Assembly: GCA_963930645.1 (NCBI GenBank)
Contig: OZ005654.1
Span: forward strand, 41,532,686 to 41,596,685
From: Salticus scenicus
Lineage: Eukaryota; Arthropoda; Arachnida; Araneae; Salticidae
Direction of reading: 5' to 3'
Length of the DNA stretch: 64,000 nt
Of this stretch, positions 47,201 through 60,068 are shown piece after piece (the first letter of the stretch is position 1; each line of letters begins with the position of its first letter). Under the pieces are notes generated by a model that saw only the letters and a program-made list of their open reading frames with translations, had not been told where the DNA came from and did no database searches. The position numbers and the translations under genes were made by a program.

Positions 47201-49450
47201 ATTTAAAATTTAACTGTGACTTTTTAAAATTATTATTATTAAAATATTAAATTCGAGTAATAAAATGTAATTTGAATACAATTATTTATGAAAATTATTT
47301 TCAGTGCAAATTCATCAGTTTGTAGAACAAACCAAACTACCCCAAATTTATTACTTTTTTGACTTTACCTAAATCCGAACACAGAAACAGAAATGGTTCA
47401 TAATATTTTTAGGTTTGAATTTATTATCTTTCATATTATTTTTAATATTATTAATTTTTTATTGTTGATTATAACAATTTTAATTATTATTAATAATTTT
47501 TTAACCTTTTCCTTTTAATTTAGCTAAACGTTTTGACCCTCATTTGGCTGTTTATTGTGATAACCTGAAAAGAAAACAGCCAAAGGTCTTTAAATAGAAT
47601 TGCATCTATTCTTTTAAATTAGCTTTTAAATTAAATTAATTTTATATTATTTTTACAAATCCCGGGTAGCATTTACTATTATTACTTATAAATTGTAGCA
47701 ATTTTGACGCCTTTTTTTTTTTTTTTTTTTTTTAAATTTATTTATTTATTTTTTAATATCTGCTAAATTATCCTTCTTCCATTACTTAATTTATTTCTGC
47801 TCATGAGGGATAAAAATTTATTTATTTATTATTATTTTTTTTCAATAAGCTATTTTAGAAATGACAGCTATTTCGACCTTAGTTTTGGAAAACTTGGACT
47901 TTTATTACTAAAAAGATGCTGTTTATTATTTATATACATGTTAAAATCTCAAAAAGTAATACTTCTTCATGACAATATAAACTTGATTTTTTTTTTTATG
48001 TGTGTGCGTCTGAAATATAGTAATAACAGATAGGTTTAGAAAGATATTTAGAGTTTATGCCATACTTCTGTCAAAAGTATTGATTTATTTTTTTTTTTAT
48101 AAATCATTGACAATAATCTGTAATTAAATTTTGTGTCATACTTAGCAAATAGTACGAAGCGGCTCTAGTTAAACAAAGAAAAATGTGCAAGAAACAGCCC
48201 CTATAAACAGTTATATTACAATTTAATGGGAATAATATAATTTTGAAATTTCTTAAAAATTAATTATTGCTGGAGGCATTTTTCGGATTGTAAGATATGT
48301 GAAAGTTACTTACCCTCTTAAATGGTAAATATTAATTGTAATTTTTTATATTTACAATATTGGAAAATGTTTCGTTTGATTACATAATGAAATCTAATTA
48401 ATAAAATTCGATACAATAAGTTTTTAACCCACTATTTAAAGTTTAAACTTAAAATTTTGCTTTTTGAAACTTTTTTCATTAAACTTAACGAGTTCTTTTA
48501 TTGTCTTTCCTTTTTCTGTCTCTTTAATGGTATTAGTTTGTAGAAAAACAAGATTTAATTAATAATAAAAAAAAATGAATATCTAGCAGATATAACATAA
48601 GGTAATCCAAGATTGCCATTTAAACAGAAAAAAAAAAAAAAAACTCTTTTATTATTATAAAACGCCAGAAGAATGAAAAAAGCAAAAAAAGTAGTAATAA
48701 CAATATATAGCATGCTTAAAACAAAGTTGTTTTACATAAATTTGTATCATATAATAATTTAAAAGTAAAATATTGATTTATAACAATTTTTCAGGATATT
48801 TCTTTTTATATTTGAGAAACCTTGTGTAACAATTATGTATACTCAACATACATTGTCTTTATTAAATATTATTTTATAGAAGAATTATAGAAGAAACTAT
48901 TTACACTTTATTCAATAATTATGTTTTATTAAAAATTATCTTTATTAAATTGTCCTTTTAAATTTCCGTAAAAGGAAAAAAAAAAAAAAAAAAAAAAAAG
49001 CTTATATATATATATATGTGGTGTAAACATATTTTAATAAAATTTTTGATTTACGTATAGTAACTATTATTATTATTATAATTACAAAGTATCTGAATAT
49101 ACATTAATAAGTTATGGTATATTATTATACAATTAAAGTTATTTATATAATATATAAAAATACAATTGTATACGAATTCCACATATAAAGTGTTTAAAAC
49201 AGCAATAAACAAAAATAATTTCTTTTGCCTAAAACTATTATTTACTTGCACTGATAGTTTTCTTAAATAAATTCAGCTTTTTTTTCTTTCTTTCTTTTTT
49301 TTTTTTTTTTAAACATATGCTATTATTAGGAAAAGAGGATTGACAAAATAAACTAAATGAAAACGGAATTTTTTTTACCATGTTTTCATTAACTTCGATT
49401 CTTGTTTGTTTGTTTGACTGGTACAAATTTTGCAATCGATTTTTAACTAA
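47200..49450. other. AT-rich spacer, no gene seen
   Basis: Poly-T at 47711-47733, poly-A at 48977-48999, and AAT/ATT runs. Frames at 47803-48033, 49051-49251 minus and 49238-49435 minus are low-complexity. Confidence 0.6.
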
Positions 49451-49870
49451 CTTCCCTACTAGAACTAACTTCCCTACATTTGAAACTTTCAGAATAGCTC
49501 AGAACCCGGTGACAACACAATACTTCGAAGCCCGATTTTCAAGTTCTTGATTAGTTTTCTATTAATTAAAATATGAAAATAATAACATCCTAATAGTCAT
49601 AAAAATAGCCATTAAAATATAAGCTATAATTTAAGTGTTGCTAAAAAAAAAAAAAAAAAAAATTACGAGTTCATTTTCTTTCGACATAAAAATAAATACA
49701 TTTAATTAAACGTGAACGTTAAAAAATTGTAAAAAGTTTAATTATGCCTCTCAAAAAAATGGACATCATTATCACTTTAAATTTTTATACGCATTGATAA
49801 AGTGCTAATGTAGTTCTATAGCTATGATTCAACAGAAAATTTAAAAACATGGTATATAAAAAGTTTCTTT
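49451..49870 (+). repeat. Helitron-like dispersed repeat, 5' part
   Basis: Inverted match to 11890-12290 throughout. It begins TCCCTACTAG (49451), a possible Helitron 5' TC end; a similar TCCC(T/G)AC(T)AG appears at the matching point of the other copy. The 3' end is not recognisable, so it is truncated. Confidence 0.45.
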
Positions 49871-49874
49871 TTAT

Positions 49875-51190
49875 CTTATAATTATTTTTCTTTCTAATCA
49901 AGATAAAAGAACTTGACTGATTATAAGAAGAAAACTTAGGGAATGAACTCTATTTTATTTTATTATTATTATTATTATTATTATTTTAAATATAATTATT
50001 CTGAAACAAAGGATAATGACATCCAATAATGGAAAATTGACACTGTAATTGTTGTGTCTCTATGACTGTGTCATTTTGACACTAACACAGAAAAAGTTTG
50101 GTCAAGGGCTTTTTTCTTTTTTCTTATGTCTAATGTGATATTAAAAAAGAAAAGAAAAATGTTTACAATTTAAAAATAAAACTTTTTTTTTTTAAAACTT
50201 TTAAATTCCTTTTGAAGTAAAATTAATAAAACGTTGGGAAAAACAGGGGGAAAAAATAGGTTACGTTAGTTTTTAACATTTTCTTTCAGCACAAAAGATT
50301 GATTATATCAAATGACGAAAAATTACATTAGTTCATATAATCGTAAAAAAAACTTAATAATTTTATAAATACCAATTTTGTAGCCTATGGAAAATTTTAG
50401 ATATATGCCATCATATGTTTTTCAAGATTTTGTTTGGATTTTAGAAAAACGTTGAAATTATTATTGGAGGCCTTTGTCAATAAATAAAAGTCTGTAAAAG
50501 TCAGAATTATTGGAACGAGAGAACTAATTCATTTTATGAAAAGTGTTAAATTTTGTTGCACGAATTCTACACACATATCCACCCCCTCCCCCCTTAAAAA
50601 AAAGTATTTATTTAAATGCAACGCAGCTTACGAAAGATCTCAATTCAGAAATAAAATATTTTGATCTATAAGAAAAATGATAGCCATCACCTTTAGACAT
50701 CACCTCAAGCCATCACCTTTAATTTAAAAATTACTCAACAATATTTTTGAATCGAATAATTAATATAAACCTTGCCTAATTTTACCCTATGATTTGTTAA
50801 AATGATGCTGATATGATGCCATTGTTCTTCTATTGCGGGAAACAAATATTAAAATGAAAAATATAATGAATTGTATAAATTTCTTTAGGTTATTATTATT
50901 ATTATTATTTATTTATTTACTTATTTATTTTAAAATTAGTTAATAATTATATAATTTAACTTGATGCCAAGTGGGAAAATTCATTTTGAAGTAGTCTACA
51001 AAATTAGAGAAAACACAAAATTGCAAATTGGAAGAAAGTGTGGATTTAGCACTAAGAGAGAGAGGAGGTAAAACAGGGAAAGATAATATAGAGTAATATA
51101 AAAAGGAATCATAAATTTTAAAATCATTCCAACTTACACACACTCACATTTATGTTTGCAAATATACAAAATCCCTATTTTAAATGTTTG
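49875..51190. other. AT-rich spacer, no gene seen
   Basis: (ATT)n at 49958-49986 and 50893-50915. A frame at 50940-51143 minus lacks motifs. Confidence 0.6.
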
Positions 51191-51193
51191 GAA

Positions 51194-51199
<6 letters not shown>

Positions 51200-51267
<68 letters not shown>
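51200..51267. repeat. (TA)n-(TG)n compound microsatellite
   Basis: About 20 TA units followed by about 14 TG units. The inverse arrangement, (CA)n then (TA)n, occurs at 57091-57179. Confidence 0.95.
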
Positions 51268-51269
<2 letters not shown>

Positions 51270-51609
51270 TAGGTAAAAATTTAACGATACATTTTTATAT
51301 TGCCATCATTTATATATTGCCATGTATATATTTTTTAATACATCCCAATATACACCTGAATTGATTTTTACCGGCGAGTTTTAAAAAGAATAACTCAATA
51401 GGTTTATTGCACACACTTTTTCCCTTTATTCTTTTAAATCCCCAAAATATAATCAAGACAGTAAAACCCAAAAAGAAGCATAATGTAGGCAAAAACTCTT
51501 TCATATTTACGTTGAGTAAAAAGTAACATACATATATACAAACGGGGCATCTGCATCCAATTGCCGTATAGTTCACTTTTTCCGGAATACATTTTGAATA
51601 AATATACAA

Positions 51610-51880
51610 GTAGCGTATTTACGGCGTTCCAACAAATGCGGCGGTACAAAATGGCAAGCTCTCGAGCCCTATACTTTGCTCCGGTTTATCCTATAAAAGA
51701 GAGTATGTAACAGATCACCCTCCTTCTTCTGTTTCATTGTTTTGAGCCGAGTGTTTTTCAGCGAAATTGGATTAAATCGCCATGTTGCTCAAAGGGCTGC
51801 TGGAAACACCTGACAGGTTTCCAGGATTTGGCGATGAATTTCAATTTATATTGATTTTTTCTTTCAACTTTTTTACAAAT
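51610..51880 (+). promoter_or_regulatory. Possible TATA promoter with short first ORF
   Basis: A less AT-rich island. A TATA box TATAAAAG lies at 51692-51699, pyrimidine-rich sequence 25-45 nt downstream could hold an initiator, and an ATG at 51782 opens a 33-codon frame to about 51883. A weak donor-like AG|GTTTCC follows 35 nt into it. The frame is not recognised. It could be a small gene, a first exon or a chance combination. Confidence 0.3.
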
Positions 51881-51884
51881 TGAA

Positions 51885-53660
51885 ATTTTCAAAATTTTCT
51901 GGAAAGAAATGATCAACTAAAAATATTTTAAATAAGCATGTTTCTAAAGGTGTTAATTTGAAAAATATTCCGAGTTAGAAAAATATGAATAATTTGACAT
52001 TTTAGAGAATCTTGTTTAATGTAAATCACAAGCTCAACGAAAATTTAATAAATGTAAATAATGACTAATTTATGAAAGAAATATTTCGAAGAAAAGAAAA
52101 TCATTTTCCTTAAATCACTTGCTAATGATTTATTGAATTTATATGATAATAAAGATTTTAGAATTCACTTCTTGAAAAAATGCAACTTTTTTTCAGAAAT
52201 TTAGAAAGATCTGTTTGTTTTTGTTGGGAAATTAAAACTCAAAATAATATAAGGTAAAATAAAATATTTAAAATTCTTATAAAAATAAGATTATTTCGAT
52301 ACATATTTCAGCTAAATACTTTAAATATATTTAGATATTTTTATTTTCTCCTTTATTTTTAATCTCTATATTTTTTTTTATTATGGCCATAATTATTACG
52401 TGCTCATTATGAATCGTATTTTTTAAATGCCATTCATATCGAGAAATTTGCATAGATAAATTGGTGTTAGAAAATTTAAGAATAACTTATCTCACAACAA
52501 TATATATAAAAATTGTTGGATATTTATCCAAATTCTTTTTTTTTTTTTTTTTAAGAATGATATTATATTATCAGTTTATGTTTTTAAAAGAGAAGAAATT
52601 ATAAAAAACATATTATTAACAATATAATGTAAAAATTATTTACTAGATAAATACGATTATGAAATAAGCCGCATAAAATGTTATTTGTCAATAACTGAAA
52701 GCTACCTTAAACTAAATTAACAGACTTGTCCAATTCCATATGGCACTTGAAACTCTACATAATTCTGCTTTAAACACAATAGTTGCGTATACCACAATGA
52801 TCTTATTATTAGACGCAGACCCAAAACAGGCCTACGACATAATTCCCTCCCTCACTTAATCTTATTATTGTTATTGTTTTGCATTTTACGAGTCTTTTTA
52901 GTATCGACATTTGACGCTGCGTTTTTCCCTGTTTTGTCACGTTTTAGTCTTTTTGTTTTGTCTAAAATAAATAAATAAATAATAAAAAATCCAAAATGCA
53001 AACAAAAATTTTAAAATATGCTCTTAAAAATACAAAAATATTGTTGCTATCTTTTTCTAAGAGTTGCGCAATATTGTCATTAAACTATCTTACTTTTAGT
53101 TTTTGTGCTGTTAAATTCCAGAATCTATTTATATTTGTGTTCCCTTTCTGTTTTCTGTGCAACGAAGAAGTTTTTGTCAAATCTTGCGAATAATGGCAAA
53201 AGAAGAACTTTTAAGAAAAATAATGTTGAATTTTTGAAACGTAATAAAATTAACTTGTAACATTTGTTACAATTTTGCTCATATCTTTTGAACCAAAATG
53301 CATAAAAGCATAAATATAAAGCTTTAAAATCTTTAGAATATTTCATATATAAACAATGACTTTTTACAAAAACTATACTTTTTTTTAGGTTAAACCTCTT
53401 AGACTCAGGGTAGAGTAAAAAGAGAACCCATAAGTATTCTTAAATATATGTCTTGCGAAGTATCAAAGGTACATAAAATTAATTCCAATCTAAAATTTAT
53501 GTGGAAAAAAAATCAGTATGTTAATTGAAATAGATATATACATTTATATACAAAGAGTACTCAATTTCATTCAAATCATTTTTCTAAAATTAATATACTT
53601 AAATAAATATTCTTTGTATGAAAAGAACAAATACAGAATTTTATATTATACATATATGCC
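51885..53660. other. AT-rich spacer, no gene seen
   Basis: Featureless except for poly-T at 52529-52551. Frames at 52996-53193 and 53125-53346 minus overlap each other on opposite strands and are not supported. Confidence 0.55.
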
Positions 53661-53665
53661 CAAAT

Positions 53666-53998
53666 TTACGCCTTAAGCGAGTCTTTGGTGCATGAAATAA
53701 CCATAAAAAGTAGATAATGTGACTCATATGAAACTAGTATGAAATGATTTGTCAGGAAAGATCCTCTGGGAAAGAGTCCTAACGGAAAAAGAATGTCACC
53801 CAGAGTTATTACGCCCGGCTGTCCCAAGACGCATGGACTAGACACAATTATTGATGGGTCACTTCGCTGACAGATTTTCGAAGGAGGATTACGTCGAGCA
53901 AATTCAGACATAGCTTTTGCTCGAGATGAGATCGATGCCCTTTGGAAAATAATAATATTTATTCTCTTTTGTTGCCGGATTTCGTTATAGTGTATCAA
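53666..53998 (-). CDS. Unrecognised open frame, possible exon
   Basis: 110 codons in a stretch richer in GC (53740-53950) than its surroundings, with a mixed amino-acid composition in the middle (about residues 30-80) unlike neighbouring low-complexity frames. The ends are AT-rich and give no clear start or splice sites. It might be an exon fragment or a decayed repeat; no function is proposed. Confidence 0.2.
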   Translation of the reverse strand: MIHYNEIRQQKRINIIIFQRASISSRAKAMSEFARRNPPSKICQRSDPSIIVSSPCVLGQPGVITLGDILFPLGLFPRGSFLTNHFILVSYESHYLLFMVISCTKDSLKA

Positions 53999-53999
53999 T

Positions 54000-55060
54000 A
54001 TAGTCTTTAGAAGAAAATGTACAGTCTATGTCGACTGAACAGAAAGGCGAGAGGAAATAATGTGGGAGACACAAAGATAAAAATTAGTACGTTGGGGCCA
54101 CCACAAATCGTTTTCTATATTATTTTATAAAACAACGCCTAACGGTTAACATGAATATATATTTAATCTTGGCTTCTCACAATAAATATTTGTCATGCGA
54201 AGGTTGGTGTAATTATAACCAACAAATGCTAAGATAAAGCCATATGGAAAATCGCAGTAATTGAGTAAATGTAACACCACTTGTTGGTCGCTATACACCC
54301 ACACTGAATTAGCATCCTGTTTACTTTATGGTACATACCATGTTTGGAGCATTTATACGCTATAGAAACTTAGATACAGATTTCCATAAATGGGTGAAAT
54401 CACAACATTGCAGCTACGCTTGTCGGTAGATATACATCAAATTGAAAGCGTAGTGTTTCATAATGTCTCTTTAATATATCAACTTTTGTGAAATTATACG
54501 GAACAGAAGCAGATCTATAGCTTTTCGTAAATGGGAGAAATAGCACCAAGACAGCATTACCTGTTAGGTGAGTTGATATAAAAATTGACAGAAACCAATT
54601 TATATCATTGGTAAAAGTAAAGTTTTAAGGACTTCTGCATATTAGTTCTTGAGTTAGAGCTGCCATAAAATTTTCGTCGCAGAGAGACGGATATTTTCTA
54701 AAAATGGTAACATCGTGCTCAAAACATTTCGAAACGTGTAAATCCATAAAAAAAAAAAAAAAAAAGTTTTATATTTTTGCAAATCCATTACTTTCTCCTA
54801 TTAAGACAGAAGAAAATATTAAGGAAATAAATTATAATTTCCCCCCAAAAGTGAATAATTTTTGCAAATATAATCTTACCTATTTCTTTATCAAACAAAA
54901 GCATCTCCAGACACGCATTTGGAGTTAGAATCTCAAATCTGCAGTTGTCATCCATTCTAACTTTATTGCTATGAAATAGAGCTGCTCGTTTTAATGCATT
55001 TCTTTGAAATGAGGCAGCTTCACTCAGGAAATTTAAAGCATCGATTTTGACTTTAATGAA
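54000..55060. other. Spacer, no gene seen
   Basis: Moderately AT-rich, with no terminal repeats or convincing frames. An opposing pair of frames (54704-54928 plus, 54788-55114 minus) overlap and lack support. Confidence 0.5.
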
Positions 55061-55062
55061 AT

Positions 55063-55715
55063 AATCTGTTGTGACACTCACACGAGTTTCTCTTATCCTG
55101 CATTTCAATATCATAAAGACAAATTACAGGCGTATAATAAATACTTGTACTGTACATAAATCTACGTTGAAAAAAAACTTAAGTTAGGTAAAGAAACAGT
55201 TTTTTAACAATTTTCAAGCATAGTCCGACTATATTCTTTTTTTTTTTTTTTTGGAGAGAAGCCCTGCATACTAATAATGAATGATTTTCATGCCATAGTC
55301 TACACAAAATATGCTTTTATGCATATAAAAACATGTGCTCATTTTATTTGGTTTCGTACGGTCTAGAGATGCTAAACTGTATCTATCAAAAACTTCACCC
55401 ATAGACGTAAAATATTTAAATCCTCTTGGAAGGCCCTGTACACGAAATAATTATTTGATCCCAAAGTTGTTGATTGCAAGTTTGGTGAAATAGCATCCCC
55501 ATATAAGACAGACTTAGAACACCGAGTTTGGACTTCTGCTACAATTTGCTCTTTTCGTACTTTGATAATAGACCTCCACACAACACAACCGCTAAAAACA
55601 AGATTTTCAGTTTTAGGGGACCTCAGAACGTATAATTATGCCAAAAACTTAATTTCGAAAATTTGACTAAAAACAATACTTTCTCTACTACGTATATGGA
55701 TAATAGAAATAAAAA
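55063..55715 (+). mobile_element. HINE-like element, copy B
   Basis: Start ATAATCTGTTGTGACACTCAC and subterminal AGTTTCTCTTATCC (55085-55098). The 3' hairpin arms ACTTTCTCTACTA and GGATAATAGAAAT (55678-55710) are degenerate. Middle blocks match 62390-62700. Shorter and more diverged than copies A and D. Confidence 0.6.
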
Positions 55716-55743
55716 ATATACTTTGAAATGGTATGTTGGTGTT

Positions 55744-55966
55744 AGGTTTAAGGACAATTGGCTGCGCTAGGTTCCTAGGCCTGAGGAGGAGTACTCTCCA
55801 TGGGGGTCTTTCTAAGGAGACCTAGCCTGTATTTACACAAGTTTTGGAGTAAACCACGAAAAAATCCGAACATCTGGATCGACAAGCGTCATTTGGGATC
55901 AAACCCGGCACCTCACGCTTTGACAGCAAAACTTCCCGGCCACTGGTGGGACCCTATTACAAAAAT
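55744..55966 (-). mobile_element. tRNA-derived SINE, copy 2
   Basis: On the minus strand the head has a B box GGGTTTGATCCC (55895-55906) preceded by GAGGTGCC. The body GGTTTACTCC..ACTTGTGTAAATAC and an AAAGACC..CCATGG segment follow in the same order as at 40822-41056. The frame at 55800-56000 lies inside it and is not a gene. It lies 29 bp beyond HINE copy B. Confidence 0.6.
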
Positions 55967-55969
55967 GAA

Positions 55970-56110
55970 TAAAAAAGGTGGTTTAAAAATTTATAAATGA
56001 AACGTTTTATTGCAACTTGCATTTGTAACGAAAATAAATCTTTGAATTTATAAGGCTTATAAATATTTTTACTTTCTTCGATATTCAATAGAAAAAAAGC
56101 ATAGGATATT

Positions 56111-56150
<40 letters not shown>

Positions 56151-57085
56151 GCATTATGCAGGATAAAAATAAATAAATAAAATAAATTACAAGAGTTTTT
56201 TGAATACGCATTTTTCTGATAAACACACATAAAAATATTTCGGTTAAAAACATTGAGATAAATTATAAGTATTTGAAGTATTAAGAAGCTGTATTTTTTA
56301 CACTAGTTTCCTCTCTTAAACAATAACGATAATATCAGAAAAGTTTCGTAGTTTTCTTTTCTTTTTTTCTTTCTTTCTTCTTCTTCTTCTTTTTTTTTTT
56401 TAATTAATATTATCAAGAACATAATGATTTACATTCCTCAGAAAACTGCGCTAACATTGTGACTATTATAGGAATTAACAAAAAACCTTTAAAAAATTTC
56501 GGTGAAATATACTTGGTGAATATAATTTTTAGAATAGTTTACTAAATTTGTTTTATAGAAAAGTTTTTCTAAGCTAATTATTGCATGATTTTTTTTTTTT
56601 TTTTTTAAATAATCTTAAAAAATTAAACGAATAATTTTTTTTTTCGAAAAACTTAGAAATTTCTTTAAACAAAAAAGGCAGCAAGACATCAACAAGAAAA
56701 TATTTCTGTTTGATTACCCAGAAATTATTCAAAACATAAATTATAAATTATGTATTATTTGTATAATTATCGATAAAAATTATATAAAAAAGCTCAAAAG
56801 AATTATTAAAATAAAACAATAATTATCTTTCAAGTAAAAAATTAATTATGAATGATCATAAAGATAATTTATTAACTGACAAGAGCATATTGAGAACAAA
56901 AGAAGAAACAAAAAATAATAAATTTTAAGCATCATTTTTTCTTACTCAAGGTGATACGATTAATTTTTTTTTCCATGGTATTTTGAGTCATAGTTTCAGA
57001 TGTTCTAGTATTTTTAGAAAGAAAAATAAATAAAAGATTTAAAATATTGTAAAAAACATTGCTGCATCTAAGACGGTTTACAGTG

Positions 57086-57090
<5 letters not shown>
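55970..57090. other. AT-rich spacer, no gene seen
   Basis: A 40-bp poly-T run (56113-56148), (CTT)n-type tract (56350-56400), poly-T at 56588-56606. Nothing else. Confidence 0.6.

Positions 57091-57179
<89 letters not shown>
57091..57179. repeat. (CA)n-(TA)n compound microsatellite
   Basis: About 20 CA units followed by about 25 TA units; likely polymorphic. Confidence 0.95.
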
Positions 57180-57182
<3 letters not shown>

Positions 57183-57205
57183 CAGATGTTATTATTATTT
57201 AGAGT

Positions 57206-58165
57206 AGGGGAGACCGGGACACAGTGGACCACTTTTACACATTTAATTTTTTTGCACCAAAACTAAAAAAGCAAGGTACTTGAGAAAATTAGAATTTTTT
57301 TTTTAAACCTTTCTTAATATGTCCTAATTTTTTTTTATAACAATACTTCTAATACATTACGAATAAAAAAATTAATTGTGTGCAATCACAAAGCGGAACA
57401 CTGTGCCTCATCACCGGGGCACAGGGGTCCACAACCCGGGGTACAGTAGACCAACCTCTGTTGTTCATGTTCAAATAATATAACTTACTTATTTTGTTTT
57501 CCTAAAATTAGTTTCTTATGCAATTCTATCTAAATAACATAATTCGAACATTTTCATGAAATAAAATTACCAAAATTTAAAGGAAATCAAAATAAATAAG
57601 AAATCAAATTAGAGGAAGAATCCTATATCAGATTTCTTTTGTCTTTTACGTGTCATTACTAAAAACAATAAGATATATTTTTAATTTGTTTTTTAATGTT
57701 ATATAGTTATAAAAATTATGAAATATATAATTAAATCTTATATTACTATTTAAACATTTTTATTAATTATTTTGAGACATTAATACTTTACATTATATTT
57801 GTGAGATAAATTTAACTAAAATTATTCTACTTTTATATTTTATATGTTGTTTCTAAAAACAAAAACAATAAATTTATATAACCTACTATTTATTATATCA
57901 CATAATAATTTTATTTATTTTTTTAATATTAAACAATTCAAATAGTTATTAAATATAGATATTCATAATTATTATACTACCATTCAACTATTTTCTCTTT
58001 TCAGAAATTTATTTTACTATAACATTAAGATTATTATTTTTTATTAATTATTTTGAGTCTAATTATATTTGTATATGTAAATTTAACTAAAATAAATAAG
58101 GTGTTAAATATAATTTGGACTTTTAGACGAATTGGAAGGCGGTCCACTGTGCTCCATGTCCAGAC
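57206..58165. mobile_element. TIR element with ACAGTGGACC motif
   Basis: The left end is GGGGAGACCGGGACACAGTGGACC (57206-57229, split here by position), with further GGGGCACAGGGGTCCAC-type copies at 57415-57453. An inverted GGTCCACTGTGCTCC copy lies at 58141-58155. The interior is AT-rich and non-coding. The right boundary is uncertain: a weaker inverted match near 58600-58618 could be the true end. The arrangement of repeated subterminal motifs parallels the 24031-25190 element. Confidence 0.5.
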
Positions 58166-58169
58166 AGAA

Positions 58170-59380
58170 CAAATAATAATATTAAAATTATATATAGACT
58201 ATAAATATGCTAATAATTTTATAAATTTAAAAACAACAATATCTTACCTTAACAACTATCTAATACTTGTAGTCAATTGTTCAGTCCTGATAAAATAAAA
58301 AAAACTTCAAACATGAAAAATTATTTTGAGCACCTCAAAACATAAAAATTGTATAAAATGGCTTCCTTACCATTTACCATGTGGTTTTTTGGATGTATAC
58401 AAGAAGTACCATGCTACCATCTATGAGTATCAATATAAGCATTTTTTCCTTTTGGTAAAAAAAAAAACTTTTTTCCAGCCAGTGTACGCATACACGCATC
58501 CCTTTTTTGCAAAAAATATTTTGTTTTACAACTTTAAGCTTTAAATGTATTTAGTTTTAACCTCAAATAAAGTGTCATGACATTTTTACATGTCTACCTT
58601 AATGCTGCACCCTTGCCTAATTTTTTTTTATGCGATGTGAAATCGAGCTCAATTATTTGTAGTTTTTGATTAAGAATTTTCTATTCATCAATAAAATTAA
58701 ACTAATGTAAACATTTGCAAAATATTTTGAATAATTTTAAAGTATAATGCAACAGAAAGTATAGAGATTTTTTTTTTTTTTTTGAGAAATTCTTACAGTT
58801 CAATAATATAGAAATTATTTTAAGTTGCATAAGAAAAAAAAAGCAACAGAAAATTTCAAAGCCTAAGAACAACAAAAACTTGCAGATAGCTATACAATTC
58901 AAATTACGTTGGGGAAAAAAAAAAAAAAAAAAAAAAAAACCTCAAATATCAAAACTTTTAATAACTGACAACTGAGGTTTATTCTTTTTTACCTCTTACA
59001 TCCGTCGAATTAAAAAATAAAGAAGAGAAGAAATTTTTATTTTTCTTGGTGTTTATTCTCTTGAAAGACAAGTATTTAAATATTCATCGACAAATTTTCT
59101 GCCGCGACGAGGCTAACAAATTTGATTTTTACGTAACGAGATTTGTATTGGAGGCAAATAGCGGGAAAGAAATGATACGGAATGCTTTTATAACACCACT
59201 AAGTATTGCTTATAAGTGTTTTCTAACGTAGATAAGAAATGACAGCGTAAATGAACAGAATCAATCACAAATCAGGAGTAAATTTGATGCTGTTGTTGAC
59301 AAGATAAGTAATCTTGTTGCTTCAAAATAAAATGCATTTATTAGAGGCTTTTTATAAACGTTTCTCCTAAATAATAAATA
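58170..59380. other. AT-rich spacer, no gene seen
   Basis: Poly-A at 58915-58939. Frames at 58053-58298, 58326-58544 and 59046-59231 have no recognised content. Confidence 0.55.
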
Positions 59381-59384
59381 AATA

Positions 59385-59900
59385 GGTGTGGCACTCACAC
59401 TACTTTCTGTTACCCAGCATTTGAATAGATGAAATACCTATCAACAGCCGCATATTTTAAAACTTGCTCTGCAGATGAAAGCCTTTGTATAAATAGCTTT
59501 CTTATGTATGGCAAGTTATATAAAACATTTGTATACATTTAATAGTATTCGACTCGTTTTGTGTAACCTTGTATATAGTTTTAAAATTATATACGCCCCA
59601 TAGAGTGTATTTAAATTTACCACTATAAAAAATTCGCGTAAATCTACTAGAAGAGCACTTCGAGTTTTCCTAATCACATCTTCTAATGTAATTGGATTGT
59701 TTTGTGTAGCCCTGTAAAGGAATGGGGAATACTTTTCATAGCAAATTCTACATGAAATATGCTTCTGTACAAATAAAACCGATACGTTTATTTCATTATA
59801 TTTTATGCTGCCCAGAAATGTTAAATTGTACAAATGAGAAATTTCTTCCATAGATGTAATGTATGCGAATGTTTCGTTTGCCCCTGTACACGAGTCCAAA
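59385..59900 (+). mobile_element. HINE-like element, copy E (3'-truncated)
   Basis: Start GTGTGGCACTCACACTACTTTCTGTTACCC shared with copies A, B and D (split across 59391-59420). Internal blocks at 59690-59890 match copies C and D. It lacks the microsatellite and terminal hairpin. The 127-codon minus-strand frame at 59516-59899 lies in the repeat; its conserved translation against copy C reflects shared DNA. Confidence 0.55.
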
Positions 59901-60068
59901 TTTCACGTAGTAATTCTATTGGTTGGCAGTTTTGTAATCTTCTGGAATATTCGGTAAATAAATGTTTAAATCTCTCAAGAAATGTCATTCATTCACGGAT
60001 AATTCACGAGCCCCGAGTACGCAACAATATATTAAAATAATATGTTAAAAAAGTTTAATGTTATAAAA

